61,394 nucleotides of DNA from Clostridiales bacterium (lineage in GTDB: Bacteria > Bacillota > Clostridia > Oscillospirales > Oscillospiraceae), in contig JALFLH010000014.1 in the NCBI GenBank assembly GCA_022774865.1, positions 1-61,394 on the forward strand, given 5' to 3'. Shown piece by piece: positions 1-7,732 of the stretch (positions within the stretch are counted from its first letter, which is position 1; the number at the start of each line of letters is the position of its first letter). The position numbers and the translations under genes are program-made. The notes under the pieces were generated by a model. The model did no database searches. It was not told the DNA's origin and was given only the letters and a program-made list of their open reading frames with translations.

Positions 1-76
1 TATACCATACATTGGGTCTGCACTGCTTTTTTATTTCGGATTTTTGATCGGATTTTTGATTAAAAAGTTGGAATTT

Positions 77-394
77 CTAGGGGTGCGAAGTTTGAGTTAG
101 TAACGTGTAAGTAATATTACTCAATGTATTTTTCTTGATTCGGTCATGCGATCCCCGGCCTTTGACCAGAATGTATGGAATGCGCAAAATCCCCTCCCCG
201 GGTAGCTCATCACCGCCCAGGGAGGGGATCGCCTTTGTTAATGACACATCTTCAATATCTACAATCTGCGCCTCGGTTTCGCAGTAGCGCAAAAAGAGGT
301 TGAGGTTATTCCGATAACTGCGGATTGTCTTTTGGGTAAAGTTGCGGACTTCAATTTCAACAAGGTATTCTTTGGCGGCGGCGCTGATTTTCAT
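77..394 (-). pseudogene. Truncated tyrosine recombinase (integrase) N-terminal fragment
   Basis: The first ~55 residues look like the SAM-like core-binding domain that opens tyrosine recombinases: an amphipathic helix followed by RNFTQKTIRSYRNNLNLFLRYC. After about residue 55 (near base 230) the resemblance stops, and the remaining ~50 residues match nothing I recognise. The catalytic domain with its R-H-R-Y residues is absent, since an intact enzyme would be about 300 residues. A good ribosome binding site (AAGGAGG) precedes the ATG at 394, so a short peptide could still be made. The break coincides with a 10-bp inverted repeat at 189-229, suggesting rearrangement or insertion. I read it as a decayed mobile-element remnant. 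A stand-alone small protein cannot be excluded. Confidence 0.6.
189..229. repeat. Inverted repeat inside the integrase remnant
   Basis: ATCCCCTCCC at 189-198 is the exact reverse complement of GGGAGGGGAT at 220-229, giving a 10-bp stem with a 21-base loop. It lies where the integrase-like reading frame loses similarity to its family. It has no T-tract on either side, so it is not an obvious terminator. It may be the edge of an inserted or recombined element. Confidence 0.5.
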
Positions 395-412
395 AGTTTT
401 TCCTCCTTATGG

Positions 413-465
413 ATGTCGCAATCGGGGGAGAAACGTATGTCGCAGCGGAATTGATGGATGTCGCA
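413..465 (-). repeat. Three direct TGCGACAT repeats upstream of the integrase remnant
   Basis: On the minus strand the octamer TGCGACAT occurs at 413-420, 437-444 and 458-465. Two copies extend to TGCGACATCC. The spacing is 24 and 21 bases, roughly two helical turns. The copies sit immediately 5' of the ribosome binding site of the recombinase remnant. Such phased repeats suit arm-type binding sites or autoregulatory sites, but this role is inferred from position only. Confidence 0.45.
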
Positions 466-484
466 AAGCGTTTTCAGAAAATGC

Positions 485-522
485 AAAAATCCCGCCGTTT
501 CGCATTGAAAGCAGCGGGATTT
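485..522 (-). terminator. Rho-independent terminator of yebC
   Basis: Read on the minus strand, a 9-bp stem AAATCCCGC/GCGGGATTT (514-522 with 487-495) is followed by a short T run. It lies 18 bases past the yebC stop codon and closes that transcript. Confidence 0.65.
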
Positions 523-539
523 GCTTTGTAAAAGTTCGG

Positions 540-1277
540 TTATTCGTTGTCCCAGTTGTGCCAGACGTTCTGGACGTCGTCGTCGTCCTCCATGATGTCC
601 AGCAGCTTCTCCATCTGAGAAATCTGCTCCGGGTCGGTGAGTTTCTGGTAGTTCTGGGGCACCATCTCGATCTGAGCGGAGGAGAAGGAATAGCCCTTGG
701 CGGCCATGGCGTCAGCCACGGCATTGAAGTCATCGGGATCGGTGTAGATGGTGAAGCAGTCGTCTTCCGCCTCAAAATCATCCGCGCCGCAGTCCATGGC
801 ATCCATCATGACGGCATCTTCTTCATAGTCGCCGTCCTCATTGTCGATCACCAGCACGCCTTTCTTGTCGAAAGACCAGCTGACGCACCCGGCAGCGCCC
901 AGATTGCCGCCAAACTTGTCGAAATGGTGGCGCATATTGCCTGCGGTTCGGTTGCGGCTGTCGGTCATGGTTTCTACAATCACGGCCACACCGCCGGGGC
1001 CATAGCCTTCATAGGTGATGGACTCATAATTGTCGCCGCTGCCGGAGCCTGCGGCTTTTTCCAGGCAGCGCTTGATGTTGTCGTTGGGCATATTGGCGGC
1101 CTTGGCCTTGGTGATGACGGTGGCCAGACGGGAGTTGTTGGCGGGGTCGGTGATTCCGCCGCCTTCCTTCACGGCGACGATCAGCTCCTTAGCGATCTTG
1201 GTAAAAGCCGCGGCGCGCTTGGCGTCCTGCGCGCCCTTTGTTTTCTGAATGTTATGCCATTTGGAATGTCCGGACAT
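540..1277 (-). CDS. yebC: YebC/PmpR (TACO1) family protein
   Basis: The 245-residue product begins MSGHSKWHNIQKTKGAQDAK, the family's diagnostic N-terminus, and has the usual three-domain length. YebC proteins were first described as DNA-binding regulators. Work on homologues such as TACO1 and B. subtilis YebC2 points to a ribosome-associated role that relieves stalling at proline runs. The N-terminal ~75 residues form the helical domain, and the two alpha/beta domains follow, with an acidic C-terminus (MEDDDDVQNVWHNWDNE). The gene stands alone, with its own promoter at 1327-1355 and terminator at 485-522. The family assignment is secure. Whether this copy acts in translation or transcription cannot be told from sequence. 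Confidence 0.93.
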   Translation of the reverse strand: MSGHSKWHNIQKTKGAQDAKRAAAFTKIAKELIVAVKEGGGITDPANNSRLATVITKAKAANMPNDNIKRCLEKAAGSGSGDNYESITYEGYGPGGVAVIVETMTDSRNRTAGNMRHHFDKFGGNLGAAGCVSWSFDKKGVLVIDNEDGDYEEDAVMMDAMDCGADDFEAEDDCFTIYTDPDDFNAVADAMAAKGYSFSSAQIEMVPQNYQKLTDPEQISQMEKLLDIMEDDDDVQNVWHNWDNE

Positions 1278-1326
1278 AAAAGATATCTTCCCTTCGTATT
1301 AGCTTGGTTCGAAAAATGTCGCATCT

Positions 1327-1355
1327 ATTTTAGCAGATTGCCTGAGGAAAATCAA
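1327..1355 (-). promoter_or_regulatory. Promoter of yebC
   Basis: On the minus strand TTGATT (1350-1355), a 17-base spacer and TAAAAT (1327-1332) form a sigma-A-type promoter. It sits just past the 3' end of the nif3-like gene and directs transcription toward yebC. Confidence 0.6.
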
Positions 1356-1359
1356 CAGA

Positions 1360-2151
1360 TTATAGGAAGAATTTCATGCAATCTGTTTGCTTTTCCGAGA
1401 TTTTGACCGCAATCCCGGGGAAGGCTGCCTGCAACTGCTCCGCCAGATACCCGCAAACCGGGCTTTCCGTGTGGAAATGACCCGCGTCAATGAGGTTAAG
1501 CCCCAGATCATATGCGTCCCGGAATTGATTGTACTTCAAATCGGCGGTGACAAAGGTGTCACATCCGGCTGCAACGGCCTGCGCCATCTCAGCGCCGCAG
1601 GCGCCGCCGCCCACGGCAACATGATGGACGGGCTTTCCGCTGTCCACGTACCGCAGACCATCGCAGTGCAGACGCTCCTTAACAGTGCGAAGGAAAGCGG
1701 AAAGCGGCTGGACAGATACGGTGCCCCAGCGCAGCAGCCCCCACGCCCGTCCCTGCGTGTCGGTTCCTTTGGGATCAATGACCCGCACCTGAGAAAGACC
1801 CAGTATTCCGGCAAGCACGTCGTTGACACCGCCGGGCGCCTCATCCAGATTGGTATGGGCGTTGATGTGGGCAATTCCGTTTTCCATCAGAAACAGGGCA
1901 TTGGTTCCCTGCGTATCGGCGTCGGTCACAAAGCCGGGCTTCCACAGCAGGGCATGGTGGGTGACGAGAAGCTGGGCACCGAAGTCCTTTGCCTCCCGGC
2001 AAACTTCCGTAAAGGGGTCCAGCGCAACCAGAATCCGGGTCACCTCCGCATTCAGCCGGCCGCAGTTCAGCCCCACGCGATCCCAGTCCTCTTTCATATT
2101 CTGCGGAGCCAGGGTATTCAGATAATCGAGAATATCAGCAACCGTTGGCAT
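1360..2151 (-). CDS. Nif3-like dinuclear metal center protein (GTP cyclohydrolase 1 type 2 family)
   Basis: A 263-residue member of the NIF3/YbgI/YqfO family, hexameric proteins with a two-metal site. Metal ligands are visible: the paired histidines of VTHHALLWK, the histidines and aspartate around HINAHTNLDEAPGGVND, and the C-terminal DAGHFHTE motif. The length matches the short E. coli YbgI form, without the inserted domain of B. subtilis YqfO. The start codon overlaps the end of trmK by 17 bases, so the two are translationally coupled, as in many Bacillota. Its true reaction is unsettled for the family. A role with the tRNA methyltransferase partner is only suggested by gene order. Confidence 0.9.
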   Translation of the reverse strand: MPTVADILDYLNTLAPQNMKEDWDRVGLNCGRLNAEVTRILVALDPFTEVCREAKDFGAQLLVTHHALLWKPGFVTDADTQGTNALFLMENGIAHINAHTNLDEAPGGVNDVLAGILGLSQVRVIDPKGTDTQGRAWGLLRWGTVSVQPLSAFLRTVKERLHCDGLRYVDSGKPVHHVAVGGGACGAEMAQAVAAGCDTFVTADLKYNQFRDAYDLGLNLIDAGHFHTESPVCGYLAEQLQAAFPGIAVKISEKQTDCMKFFL

Positions 2152-2830
2152 GAACCTGCGCCTCCATTTCCTTCAGCTCTGCCAGAATGGAGCGGAACTC
2201 CTCGTATTTTTCCCCGCCGCCCCGGGACAGCCCGTGTACGGTGCTCTCCACGCTGGCGATGACCCGGCTCAAAAAGGCCGGGAGCAGGGAAGAACCGCTG
2301 CGCAGAAGCGCGGGGGAAATATAGCATTCTCCGGGCGTCAATGCGGAGCCGGGGTCATAGACAGCCTCCATCACCGGATAGATGAACTTGCCGTCCTGTG
2401 CCAGCGTCTCCCGGCGAATGGCAAAGCCCCTGCTGTACAGGTATTGCCGCAGCACCGGCGTCCGGGACTGGCATTGCAGTATCAGGCGGTAGCGCGCATC
2501 CTTCACCCAGGGAGCCTCGTCCAGAATGGAAATCATGGTGTCCGCGCCCATGCCGGCACAGACCAGACTGTCGAAGTCCCGGGGAATGCTCCGCAGTCCG
2601 CTGGACTGGTAAAAGCTCATTCGGCCCTGAACGCCGGACTTGTAGGCGTTATGCAGGGCGCTTTCCAGGGGCTTTTCGTTGATGTCTGAGGCAATTACAA
2701 ATGAGGCAATGCCCTCCAGAAGCAGGTAAATGCCCAGATAGCCGTGGTCGCAGCCTACGTCCGCCACCCGGTCACCGGCGGCCACATAGCCGCAGCAGGC
2801 GAGCAAACGGTTGGAAAGGGTTAATTTCAT
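2135..2830 (-). CDS. trmK: tRNA (adenine(22)-N1)-methyltransferase TrmK
   Basis: The 231-residue protein starts MKLTLSNRLLACCGYV behind a strong GGAGGATTGAC ribosome binding site. I chose this start over longer open frame upstream for that reason. It is a class I SAM-dependent methyltransferase: motif I is VADVGCDHGYLG near residue 26, and the family loop GMGADTMISIL follows mid-protein. TrmK methylates N1 of A22 in bacterial tRNAs. It overlaps the nif3-like gene, a conserved trmK-nif3 pairing in Bacillota. A terminator at 2858-2888 separates it from the upstream DUF1858 gene, so it needs its own start of transcription or read-through. I saw no clear promoter in the short gap. Confidence 0.9.
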   Translation of the reverse strand: MKLTLSNRLLACCGYVAAGDRVADVGCDHGYLGIYLLLEGIASFVIASDINEKPLESALHNAYKSGVQGRMSFYQSSGLRSIPRDFDSLVCAGMGADTMISILDEAPWVKDARYRLILQCQSRTPVLRQYLYSRGFAIRRETLAQDGKFIYPVMEAVYDPGSALTPGECYISPALLRSGSSLLPAFLSRVIASVESTVHGLSRGGGEKYEEFRSILAELKEMEAQVHANGC

Positions 2831-2857
2831 GTCAATCCTCCGGTGATGTCGTTGTAC

Positions 2858-2888
2858 AAAAAAGGCCATCCCGGGTGCCGGGATGGCC
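2858..2888 (-). terminator. Terminator of the DUF1858 gene
   Basis: A perfect 11-bp stem (2864-2874 with 2878-2888) with a 3-base loop is followed, on the minus strand, by six T residues at 2858-2863. It lies directly after the DUF1858 gene. Confidence 0.85.
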
Positions 2889-2900
2889 AGACAGGCAAAG

Positions 2901-3134
2901 TTACGCCTGCTGCTCGGCCTGGTCGGCTTCGTAGGCCTCCAGGAAGTGGTTGAGCTGCGCCAGGAAGCTGTCGCATTCGATGCCGTGCACCATGCAGGCC
3001 TCCTCCACGGTTTCACCCCGGGAAGAGGGGCAGCCCAGGCAGTGCATACCGATGGCGAAGAACAGGGGCGCGGACTGGGGAGCCACGTCCAGAATATCGC
3101 CGATGATGGTATCCTTTTCAATTTTAACAGCCAT
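2901..3134 (-). CDS. DUF1858 small redox-type protein
   Basis: A 77-residue protein of the DUF1858 family, also described as the redox-disulfide domain associated with hybrid-cluster proteins. The fold begins with IEKDTIIGDILDVAPQSAPLFFAIGMHCLGCPSS and carries the family CxxC motif at Cys32 and Cys35, with a further Cys near residue 47. The pair suggests a thiol/disulfide or metal-binding role in the cytoplasm, but no reaction has been shown for stand-alone members. It is monocistronic: the promoter is at 3167-3195 and a strong terminator at 2858-2888. Family assignment is confident; function is unknown. Confidence 0.85.
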   Translation of the reverse strand: MAVKIEKDTIIGDILDVAPQSAPLFFAIGMHCLGCPSSRGETVEEACMVHGIECDSFLAQLNHFLEAYEADQAEQQA

Positions 3135-3166
3135 GATGATGACCTCCTGTTTACATTGCTCAGCTT

Positions 3167-3195
3167 ATTATAACCGGGTTTCCGACAAAAAACAA
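3167..3195 (-). promoter_or_regulatory. Promoter of the DUF1858 gene
   Basis: On the minus strand TTGTTT (3190-3195), 17 bases, then a perfect TATAAT (3167-3172). It lies 33 bases upstream of the DUF1858 start codon. Confidence 0.65.
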
Positions 3196-3245
3196 GAGGC
3201 AATCTGCGCTTTTCCACGCCGGAAAGGATGATAATCTGCGGTATG

Positions 3246-3274
3246 TTGATTTCCTGCCGGTTTTGTGGTAGAGT
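3246..3274 (+). promoter_or_regulatory. Probable promoter of the DUF2079 gene
   Basis: TTGATT (3246-3251), 17 bases, TAGAGT (3269-3274), about 22 bases before the start codon. The -10 is imperfect, so confidence is moderate. Confidence 0.45.
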
Positions 3275-3296
3275 ATGGCGGAAGGAGGAACGGCCG

Positions 3297-5150
3297 ATGC
3301 ACGTATCCGATGAACGAAAAAAACGAATGGGACTTTCCTTTGCGGACATTCTCCGCAAAGCGGTTCTGGCATGGGTGATTGCCGCGGCGGCGGAATATCT
3401 GCTGCTTCCCGGTTCCGCACGCGGGCTGGAAGGGCTGGATGGCATCGCCCAGATGTCGCTGCCGCGTATGGCGCTGACGGCGGCTGCTATTTTTATTCTG
3501 CTCAGCGCCGTTTCCCGGGTGCTGCCGCTGCGGGCGGAGCGCTGGATGCTGTTTGCCGGGGCGGGCGCGCTGGCAGCGGTTTCTCTGTGCGCCAGCTTTA
3601 CATGGGCGTTTTTGGCCGCGTGGATGCTGGTTCTGGGCGTGCTCCTGGTCTATGCCCTGGGGGGCTGGAACGGTACGCGTCCTGCCCAACCCATGCCGTG
3701 CGCGGAACAGGCAGGCTGGAAATGGCTGACTGCCGCGGGGGCTATCGCGTTTTTCACGCTGGTAAGTCTGTGGACGGTGTGCCGGGTATACAGCTTTTCC
3801 ACGCCCACCTTTGACTTTTCCATCTTTGCGCAGATGTTCTACTCCATGAAAACGGAGGGACTGCCCATCACCACCGTGGAGCGGGACGGCGCGCTGAGCC
3901 ATTTCGCCGTACATGTTTCGCCCATCTATTATCTGCTGCTGCCCTTTTACTGGCTGGCGCCCACTCCGGCGACGCTTCAGGTTTTGCAGGCGGCGGTGCT
4001 GGCCACAGCGGTGATCCCGCTGTGGAAGCTGGGAAAGCAGCATGGACTGACCCCGCCGCTGCGGACGATGCTGTGCTTTTTGCTGCTGCTGTACCCTGCC
4101 TACGCCGGTGGCGCCAGCTACGATATCCATGAAAACGCTTTCCTGACGCCGCTGATTCTGTGGCTGTTTTATGGCATTGACCGGAAAAACGGGGCGGTCA
4201 CCGCCGCCGCGGCACTGCTGACGCTGATGGTCAAGGAGGACGCGGCGGTCTACGTGGCGGTGATCGCGGTGTATCTGCTGCTGCGATCCGCGCTGACGCG
4301 GGACAGGCAGTGGGGGCTGACTGCCGGCGGATTGATGTTGGGCAGCGCCCTGATCTGGTTTGCGGTTGTGACCGGATACCTTTCAACCAGCGGCGACGGC
4401 GTTATGACCTACCGCTACAATAATTTTATCTTCGATGGTTCCGGTTCTCTTTTCGCGGTTATCAAGGCAGTGCTGCTTTGTCCGGCGAAAGCCATTTTTG
4501 AATGTGTGGATGCTGAGAAGCTGGCGTTTATCGGCCTGACCATGGGCGCGCTGGCGTTTCTGCCGCTGCTGACCCGGCGGTACGAACGGTTGATTCTGCT
4601 GATTCCCTATCTGCTGGTCAATCTCATGAGCGACTATCAGTATCAGCATGATATATTCTTCCAGTACACCTATGGCGCCACAGCCTGCCTGTTTTATCTG
4701 GTGGCGGTGAATCTGGCGGACTGGAAAGCGGGTACCCGGCAGATTGCCGCGCTGGGCGCGGCGCTGTGCGTCAGCGCGGGCTGCTTCTGCGGTCAGATTC
4801 TCCCTGTGGCGCTGCGGTATCCGTCCTACTGCCTGACCTACAGCGGCTATTATGACAGTCTGCGGGAGGTGTTGGATGTGGTACCCGACGGCGCTTCCGT
4901 GGCGGCAACTACCTTCTATACCACCTATTTGTCCCAGCGGCCGGAGCTGTACGACATCCGGTATTCATCGCAAGACCATATTTTGGGCTGCGAGTACATG
5001 GTACTTGGGGTAACGGACAAGAACAGCTTCAAAAAGTGCGCGGTTGACGGGAAGAACGGATACGAAAACTTCGTAATCTTCCTGGAGCAAAACGGCTATG
5101 AACGGATCGCCGCCTGCGAGGGAAAGCTGGAAATCTATGAACGAAAATAA
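3297..5150 (+). CDS. DUF2079 multi-pass membrane protein
   Basis: A 617-residue integral membrane protein starting MHVSDERKKRMG after GGAAGGAGGAAC. The open frame extends further upstream, but only this ATG has a ribosome binding site. The region FDFSIFAQMFYSMKTEGLPI through VHVSPIYYLLLPFYW is the hallmark of DUF2079, whose members resemble GT-C-type membrane glycosyltransferases. About twelve hydrophobic segments alternate with short loops, and the C-terminal ~130 residues form a soluble outward domain (YYDSLREVLDVVPDGASVAATT). A role in transferring sugars from a lipid carrier is plausible but unproven. It is transcribed alone and converges on the CAP-protein operon, sharing the hairpin at 5145-5185. 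Confidence 0.85.
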   Translation: MHVSDERKKRMGLSFADILRKAVLAWVIAAAAEYLLLPGSARGLEGLDGIAQMSLPRMALTAAAIFILLSAVSRVLPLRAERWMLFAGAGALAAVSLCASFTWAFLAAWMLVLGVLLVYALGGWNGTRPAQPMPCAEQAGWKWLTAAGAIAFFTLVSLWTVCRVYSFSTPTFDFSIFAQMFYSMKTEGLPITTVERDGALSHFAVHVSPIYYLLLPFYWLAPTPATLQVLQAAVLATAVIPLWKLGKQHGLTPPLRTMLCFLLLLYPAYAGGASYDIHENAFLTPLILWLFYGIDRKNGAVTAAAALLTLMVKEDAAVYVAVIAVYLLLRSALTRDRQWGLTAGGLMLGSALIWFAVVTGYLSTSGDGVMTYRYNNFIFDGSGSLFAVIKAVLLCPAKAIFECVDAEKLAFIGLTMGALAFLPLLTRRYERLILLIPYLLVNLMSDYQYQHDIFFQYTYGATACLFYLVAVNLADWKAGTRQIAALGAALCVSAGCFCGQILPVALRYPSYCLTYSGYYDSLREVLDVVPDGASVAATTFYTTYLSQRPELYDIRYSSQDHILGCEYMVLGVTDKNSFKKCAVDGKNGYENFVIFLEQNGYERIAACEGKLEIYERK

Positions 5151-5185
5151 GAAAATCCGAACCGGCGAGAGGCTGGTTCGGATTT
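5145..5185. terminator. Terminator between convergent genes
   Basis: An 11-bp stem (5153-5163 with 5175-5185) overlaps the end of the DUF2079 gene. A T-rich stretch follows on the minus strand, so it best terminates the CAP-lipoprotein transcript. It may work in both directions. Confidence 0.65.
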
Positions 5186-5220
5186 ACAATATGCAGTCGC
5201 CCATGCGCACGGGGAGAATC

Positions 5221-6087
5221 TCAGCTTACCAGCAGGCAGGCAAGGTAGGTCACGCCTCCGGCACAGTAGATGCCTACGCCCGCTGCGGCGTAATTCCCGG
5301 TCAGACTGTCCCGCGTGCTGCCGTTTTCCATCCATTTGGCCACAATCGCGGCGGCAGAGGGCACTGTGGCGTAGGCAAGCACCTCGCCGGCGCTGCCGGC
5401 GGAATATCCATAGTCCGCCAGTACCGTTCCAAAGGGGCGGCCGTCCGGCCGGGTATGGCTCCAGGATTTTGAAATCTCGAAGGCCCGGGCGGAGGCGATG
5501 GCGCACAGGCGTTCATCCATCGAAAGCGGAGCCAGCTCTGCTTCTGCCCGGCAGACATTGATCTGATCCAGTACGGCGTATTCCAGACTGCCTGCCGTGT
5601 AGCCGGAAATGTCATAGGGTTCGTCGCTCTGTGCGGACGGCTCTGCCGTGGTCTCAGCCTGCGTTTGCTCGTCGGTGGGCGCCTGCGTTGACTCCGGGAG
5701 TTCCGTTTCCGAAAGCGGGGGTGTTTCCGGCGGGCTGGTTTCCAATGGCGTTGACTCCGGCGGATCTGTCTCTTGTGAGGAACTGCCCGTTCTCGCGGAT
5801 CGTTTTCCGCTGCCGGAGGAACGCCGCCCACTGCCAGAGGCTTTACCGGAATGGCTGGCTGCCTGGGTTTCTGCTGCCTCCGCCGTTTCTTCCGCCGCCG
5901 GCGGCCGGCTTGCTTCGGCTGATTCGGAAATATCCGTCTCGGACAGCGTTGGAGCCTGTGTTGGATGAAGCGGGATCTGAACCACAGTATCCGGCTCCGG
6001 AAGCAGACCCTGCGGCGCACAGCCTGTCAGCCATGCGGCAAGACAGACGCCGCAAATGAAAACCATCGTCCGCAAAATCCCCTTCAT
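5221..6087 (-). CDS. Secreted CAP-domain (SCP/PR1-like) lipoprotein
   Basis: A 288-residue exported protein. The N-terminus MKGILRTMVFICGVCLAAWLTGC is a lipoprotein signal with lipobox L-T-G-C and Cys23 as the lipidation site. I start at this ATG, not ten codons upstream, because GGGAGGGGG precedes it. Residues ~25-165 form a low-complexity linker rich in Ser, Thr, Pro and Glu. The last ~120 residues are a CAP domain, with YAVLDQINVCRAEAELAPLSMDERLCAIASARA, the SWSHTRPDGRPF motif and the GEVLAYA segment. Bacterial CAP proteins are extracytoplasmic and mostly uncharacterised. It follows the small XRE regulator by 26 bases, and the two probably form an operon. Confidence 0.88.
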   Translation of the reverse strand: MKGILRTMVFICGVCLAAWLTGCAPQGLLPEPDTVVQIPLHPTQAPTLSETDISESAEASRPPAAEETAEAAETQAASHSGKASGSGRRSSGSGKRSARTGSSSQETDPPESTPLETSPPETPPLSETELPESTQAPTDEQTQAETTAEPSAQSDEPYDISGYTAGSLEYAVLDQINVCRAEAELAPLSMDERLCAIASARAFEISKSWSHTRPDGRPFGTVLADYGYSAGSAGEVLAYATVPSAAAIVAKWMENGSTRDSLTGNYAAAGVGIYCAGGVTYLACLLVS

Positions 6088-6113
6088 TGTCTGATCCCCC
6101 TCCCTGCTTTGAG

Positions 6114-6383
6114 TCACAAGTGTTTCGCAGATGTACTTTCCGGCGCGTCCAGACCTTCGAAAAAGTCATCATAGCTGCACCGGTAAATCCTGTGCAGCTC
6201 CACCAGAATGCTGGCGCGGATATTCAATTCGCCAGATTCGTATTTGGCGTAGGTCGTCCGCCCAATGTCGCAACCGCGCCGCTGCAGTTCCGCGCACAGC
6301 TTTTCCTGAGAAATGCCGCTTTCAGTTCGCAGCCTGCGCAGATTGTCTCCCAGATTTCGGTCAACTCTGATTTTCTGTTCCAT
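6114..6383 (-). CDS. XRE-family helix-turn-helix regulator
   Basis: An 89-residue Cro/CI-type DNA-binding protein. The helix-turn-helix runs from NLGDNLRRLRTESGISQEKLCAEL through YAKYESGELNIRASILVELHRIY, about residues 10-70, leaving only a short tail. There is no effector or protease domain. An AGGTGA ribosome binding site precedes the ATG. It lies just ahead of the CAP lipoprotein gene on the same strand, so control of that gene or of itself is likely but inferred. No convincing promoter or operator was found in the ~130 bases upstream; a weak TAAAAT box is present. Confidence 0.88.
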   Translation of the reverse strand: MEQKIRVDRNLGDNLRRLRTESGISQEKLCAELQRRGCDIGRTTYAKYESGELNIRASILVELHRIYRCSYDDFFEGLDAPESTSAKHL

Positions 6384-6510
6384 CCTGTCACCTCTGCATT
6401 TGGTCGCAATTGGTAGTTGTTTCCACTATTTTATGACATTTTTCGCAGAAATGTTGACCGTGATACTGGTCAGTATTTCAGACGGAGCGCACTCCGGGGA
6501 AAAGGAAAAT

Positions 6511-6540
6511 AAAAAAGGACTCCCGAGGCTTCGGGAGTCC
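6511..6540 (-). terminator. Terminator of fba
   Basis: A perfect 10-bp stem (6517-6526 with 6531-6540) with a 4-base loop is followed, on the minus strand, by six T residues. It lies 24 bases after the fba stop codon. Confidence 0.9.
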
Positions 6541-6563
6541 GAAATGTAAAATGGGAAATCCAA

Positions 6564-7532
6564 TCAGGCCTTGCCGGCGCAGCCCAGAACGTCCACCAGC
6601 TTATGGCGAACCAGTTCCTTGATGTTGGCACGGGCGGGCTTCAGGTATTCACGGGGATCAAACTTGTCGGGATGCTCATTGAAGAACTGACGGATGGTGC
6701 CGGTCATGGCAAGACGCAGATCGGAGTCGATGTTGATCTTGCAGACGGACAGCTCGGCTGCGTGACGCAGCTGCTCCTCGGGGATGCCGACGGCATCGGG
6801 CATCTTGCCGCCATTGTCGTTGATCATCTTCACGTAGTTCTGGGGGACGGAGGAAGAACCGTGCAGAACAATGGGGAAGCCGGGCAGACGGCGGGAGACC
6901 TCTTCCAGGACGTCGAAGCGCAGGGGAGGCGGAACCAGGATGCCCTGCTCATTGCGGGTGCACTGGGCGGCGGTGAACTTGTAGGCGCCGTGGCTGGTGC
7001 CGATGGCGATCGCCAGAGAGTCGCAGCCGGTCTTGGTGACGAACTCTTCCACTTCTTCGGGACGGGTGTAGGAGGCGGCATGAGCAGCGACCTTCACGTC
7101 ATCCTCAATGCCGGCCAGGGTGCCCAGCTCGGCCTCGACCACGACACCGTGGTCATGGGCATACTCAACGACCTTCTTGGTAATTTCGATGTTCTCGGCG
7201 AAGGGCTTGGAGGAGGCGTCGATCATGACGGAGGTAAAGCCGCCGTCGATGCAGGCCTTGCAGGTCTCAAAGTCGGGGCCGTGATCCAGATGCAGCGCGA
7301 TGGGAATTTCGGGGCACTCGGCAACGGCGGCCTCAACCAGCTTCACCAGGTAAGTATGGTTGGCATAGGCGCGGGCGCCCTTGGAAACCTGCAGAATCAC
7401 GGGAGCCTTCTCCTCACGGCAGGCCTCGGTGATGCCCTGAACGATTTCCATGTTGTTGACGTTGAAAGCGCCGATGGCGTAGCCGCCGTCATAAGCTTTC
7501 CTGAACATCTCGGTTGTTGTTACAAGAGCCAA
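6564..7532 (-). CDS. fba: Class II fructose-bisphosphate aldolase
   Basis: A 322-residue cytoplasmic glycolytic enzyme that reversibly cleaves fructose-1,6-bisphosphate to DHAP and glyceraldehyde-3-phosphate. I choose a TTG start at 7532, giving the family N-terminus MALVTTTEMFRKAYDGGYAIGAFNVNNME. AAAGGA is correctly spaced for it but too close to the TTG nine bases upstream. Class II features include HLDHG (catalytic Asp and metal-binding His near residue 80), EAELG, the GTSHGAYKF metal/phosphate segment and LHGSSSVP. It is monocistronic, with its own promoter and terminator. It is divergent from the phosphofructokinase gene, so two consecutive glycolytic steps flank one intergenic region. 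Confidence 0.96.
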   Translation of the reverse strand: MALVTTTEMFRKAYDGGYAIGAFNVNNMEIVQGITEACREEKAPVILQVSKGARAYANHTYLVKLVEAAVAECPEIPIALHLDHGPDFETCKACIDGGFTSVMIDASSKPFAENIEITKKVVEYAHDHGVVVEAELGTLAGIEDDVKVAAHAASYTRPEEVEEFVTKTGCDSLAIAIGTSHGAYKFTAAQCTRNEQGILVPPPLRFDVLEEVSRRLPGFPIVLHGSSSVPQNYVKMINDNGGKMPDAVGIPEEQLRHAAELSVCKINIDSDLRLAMTGTIRQFFNEHPDKFDPREYLKPARANIKELVRHKLVDVLGCAGKA

Positions 7533-7585
7533 TGGAATCAATCCTTTCTTGTTCAGCGGGTGAACGCCCGCTTGTATTCGGGTTT

Positions 7586-7613
7586 ATTATATCACAAAAT
7601 CCCTCCATTTCAA
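7586..7613 (-). promoter_or_regulatory. Promoter of fba
   Basis: On the minus strand TTGAAA (7608-7613), 16 bases, TATAAT (7586-7591). It faces away from the phosphofructokinase promoter, whose -35 lies only 9 bases beyond. Confidence 0.7.
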
Positions 7614-7622
7614 TAAAAATAT

Positions 7623-7651
7623 TTGCTATTTCCATTCTTTCATGATATAAT
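7623..7651 (+). promoter_or_regulatory. Promoter of the phosphofructokinase gene
   Basis: TTGCTA (7623-7628), 17 bases, TATAAT (7646-7651). Transcription would begin near 7658, leaving a ~75-base leader before the ATG at 7733. Confidence 0.75.
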
Positions 7652-7732
7652 GCCATCTGATAGGGCTATAAATGGAAGCCCCATGGTAATTTCAACAAAA
7701 AATGATTTCAATTTATACTGGAGGTATCATAA

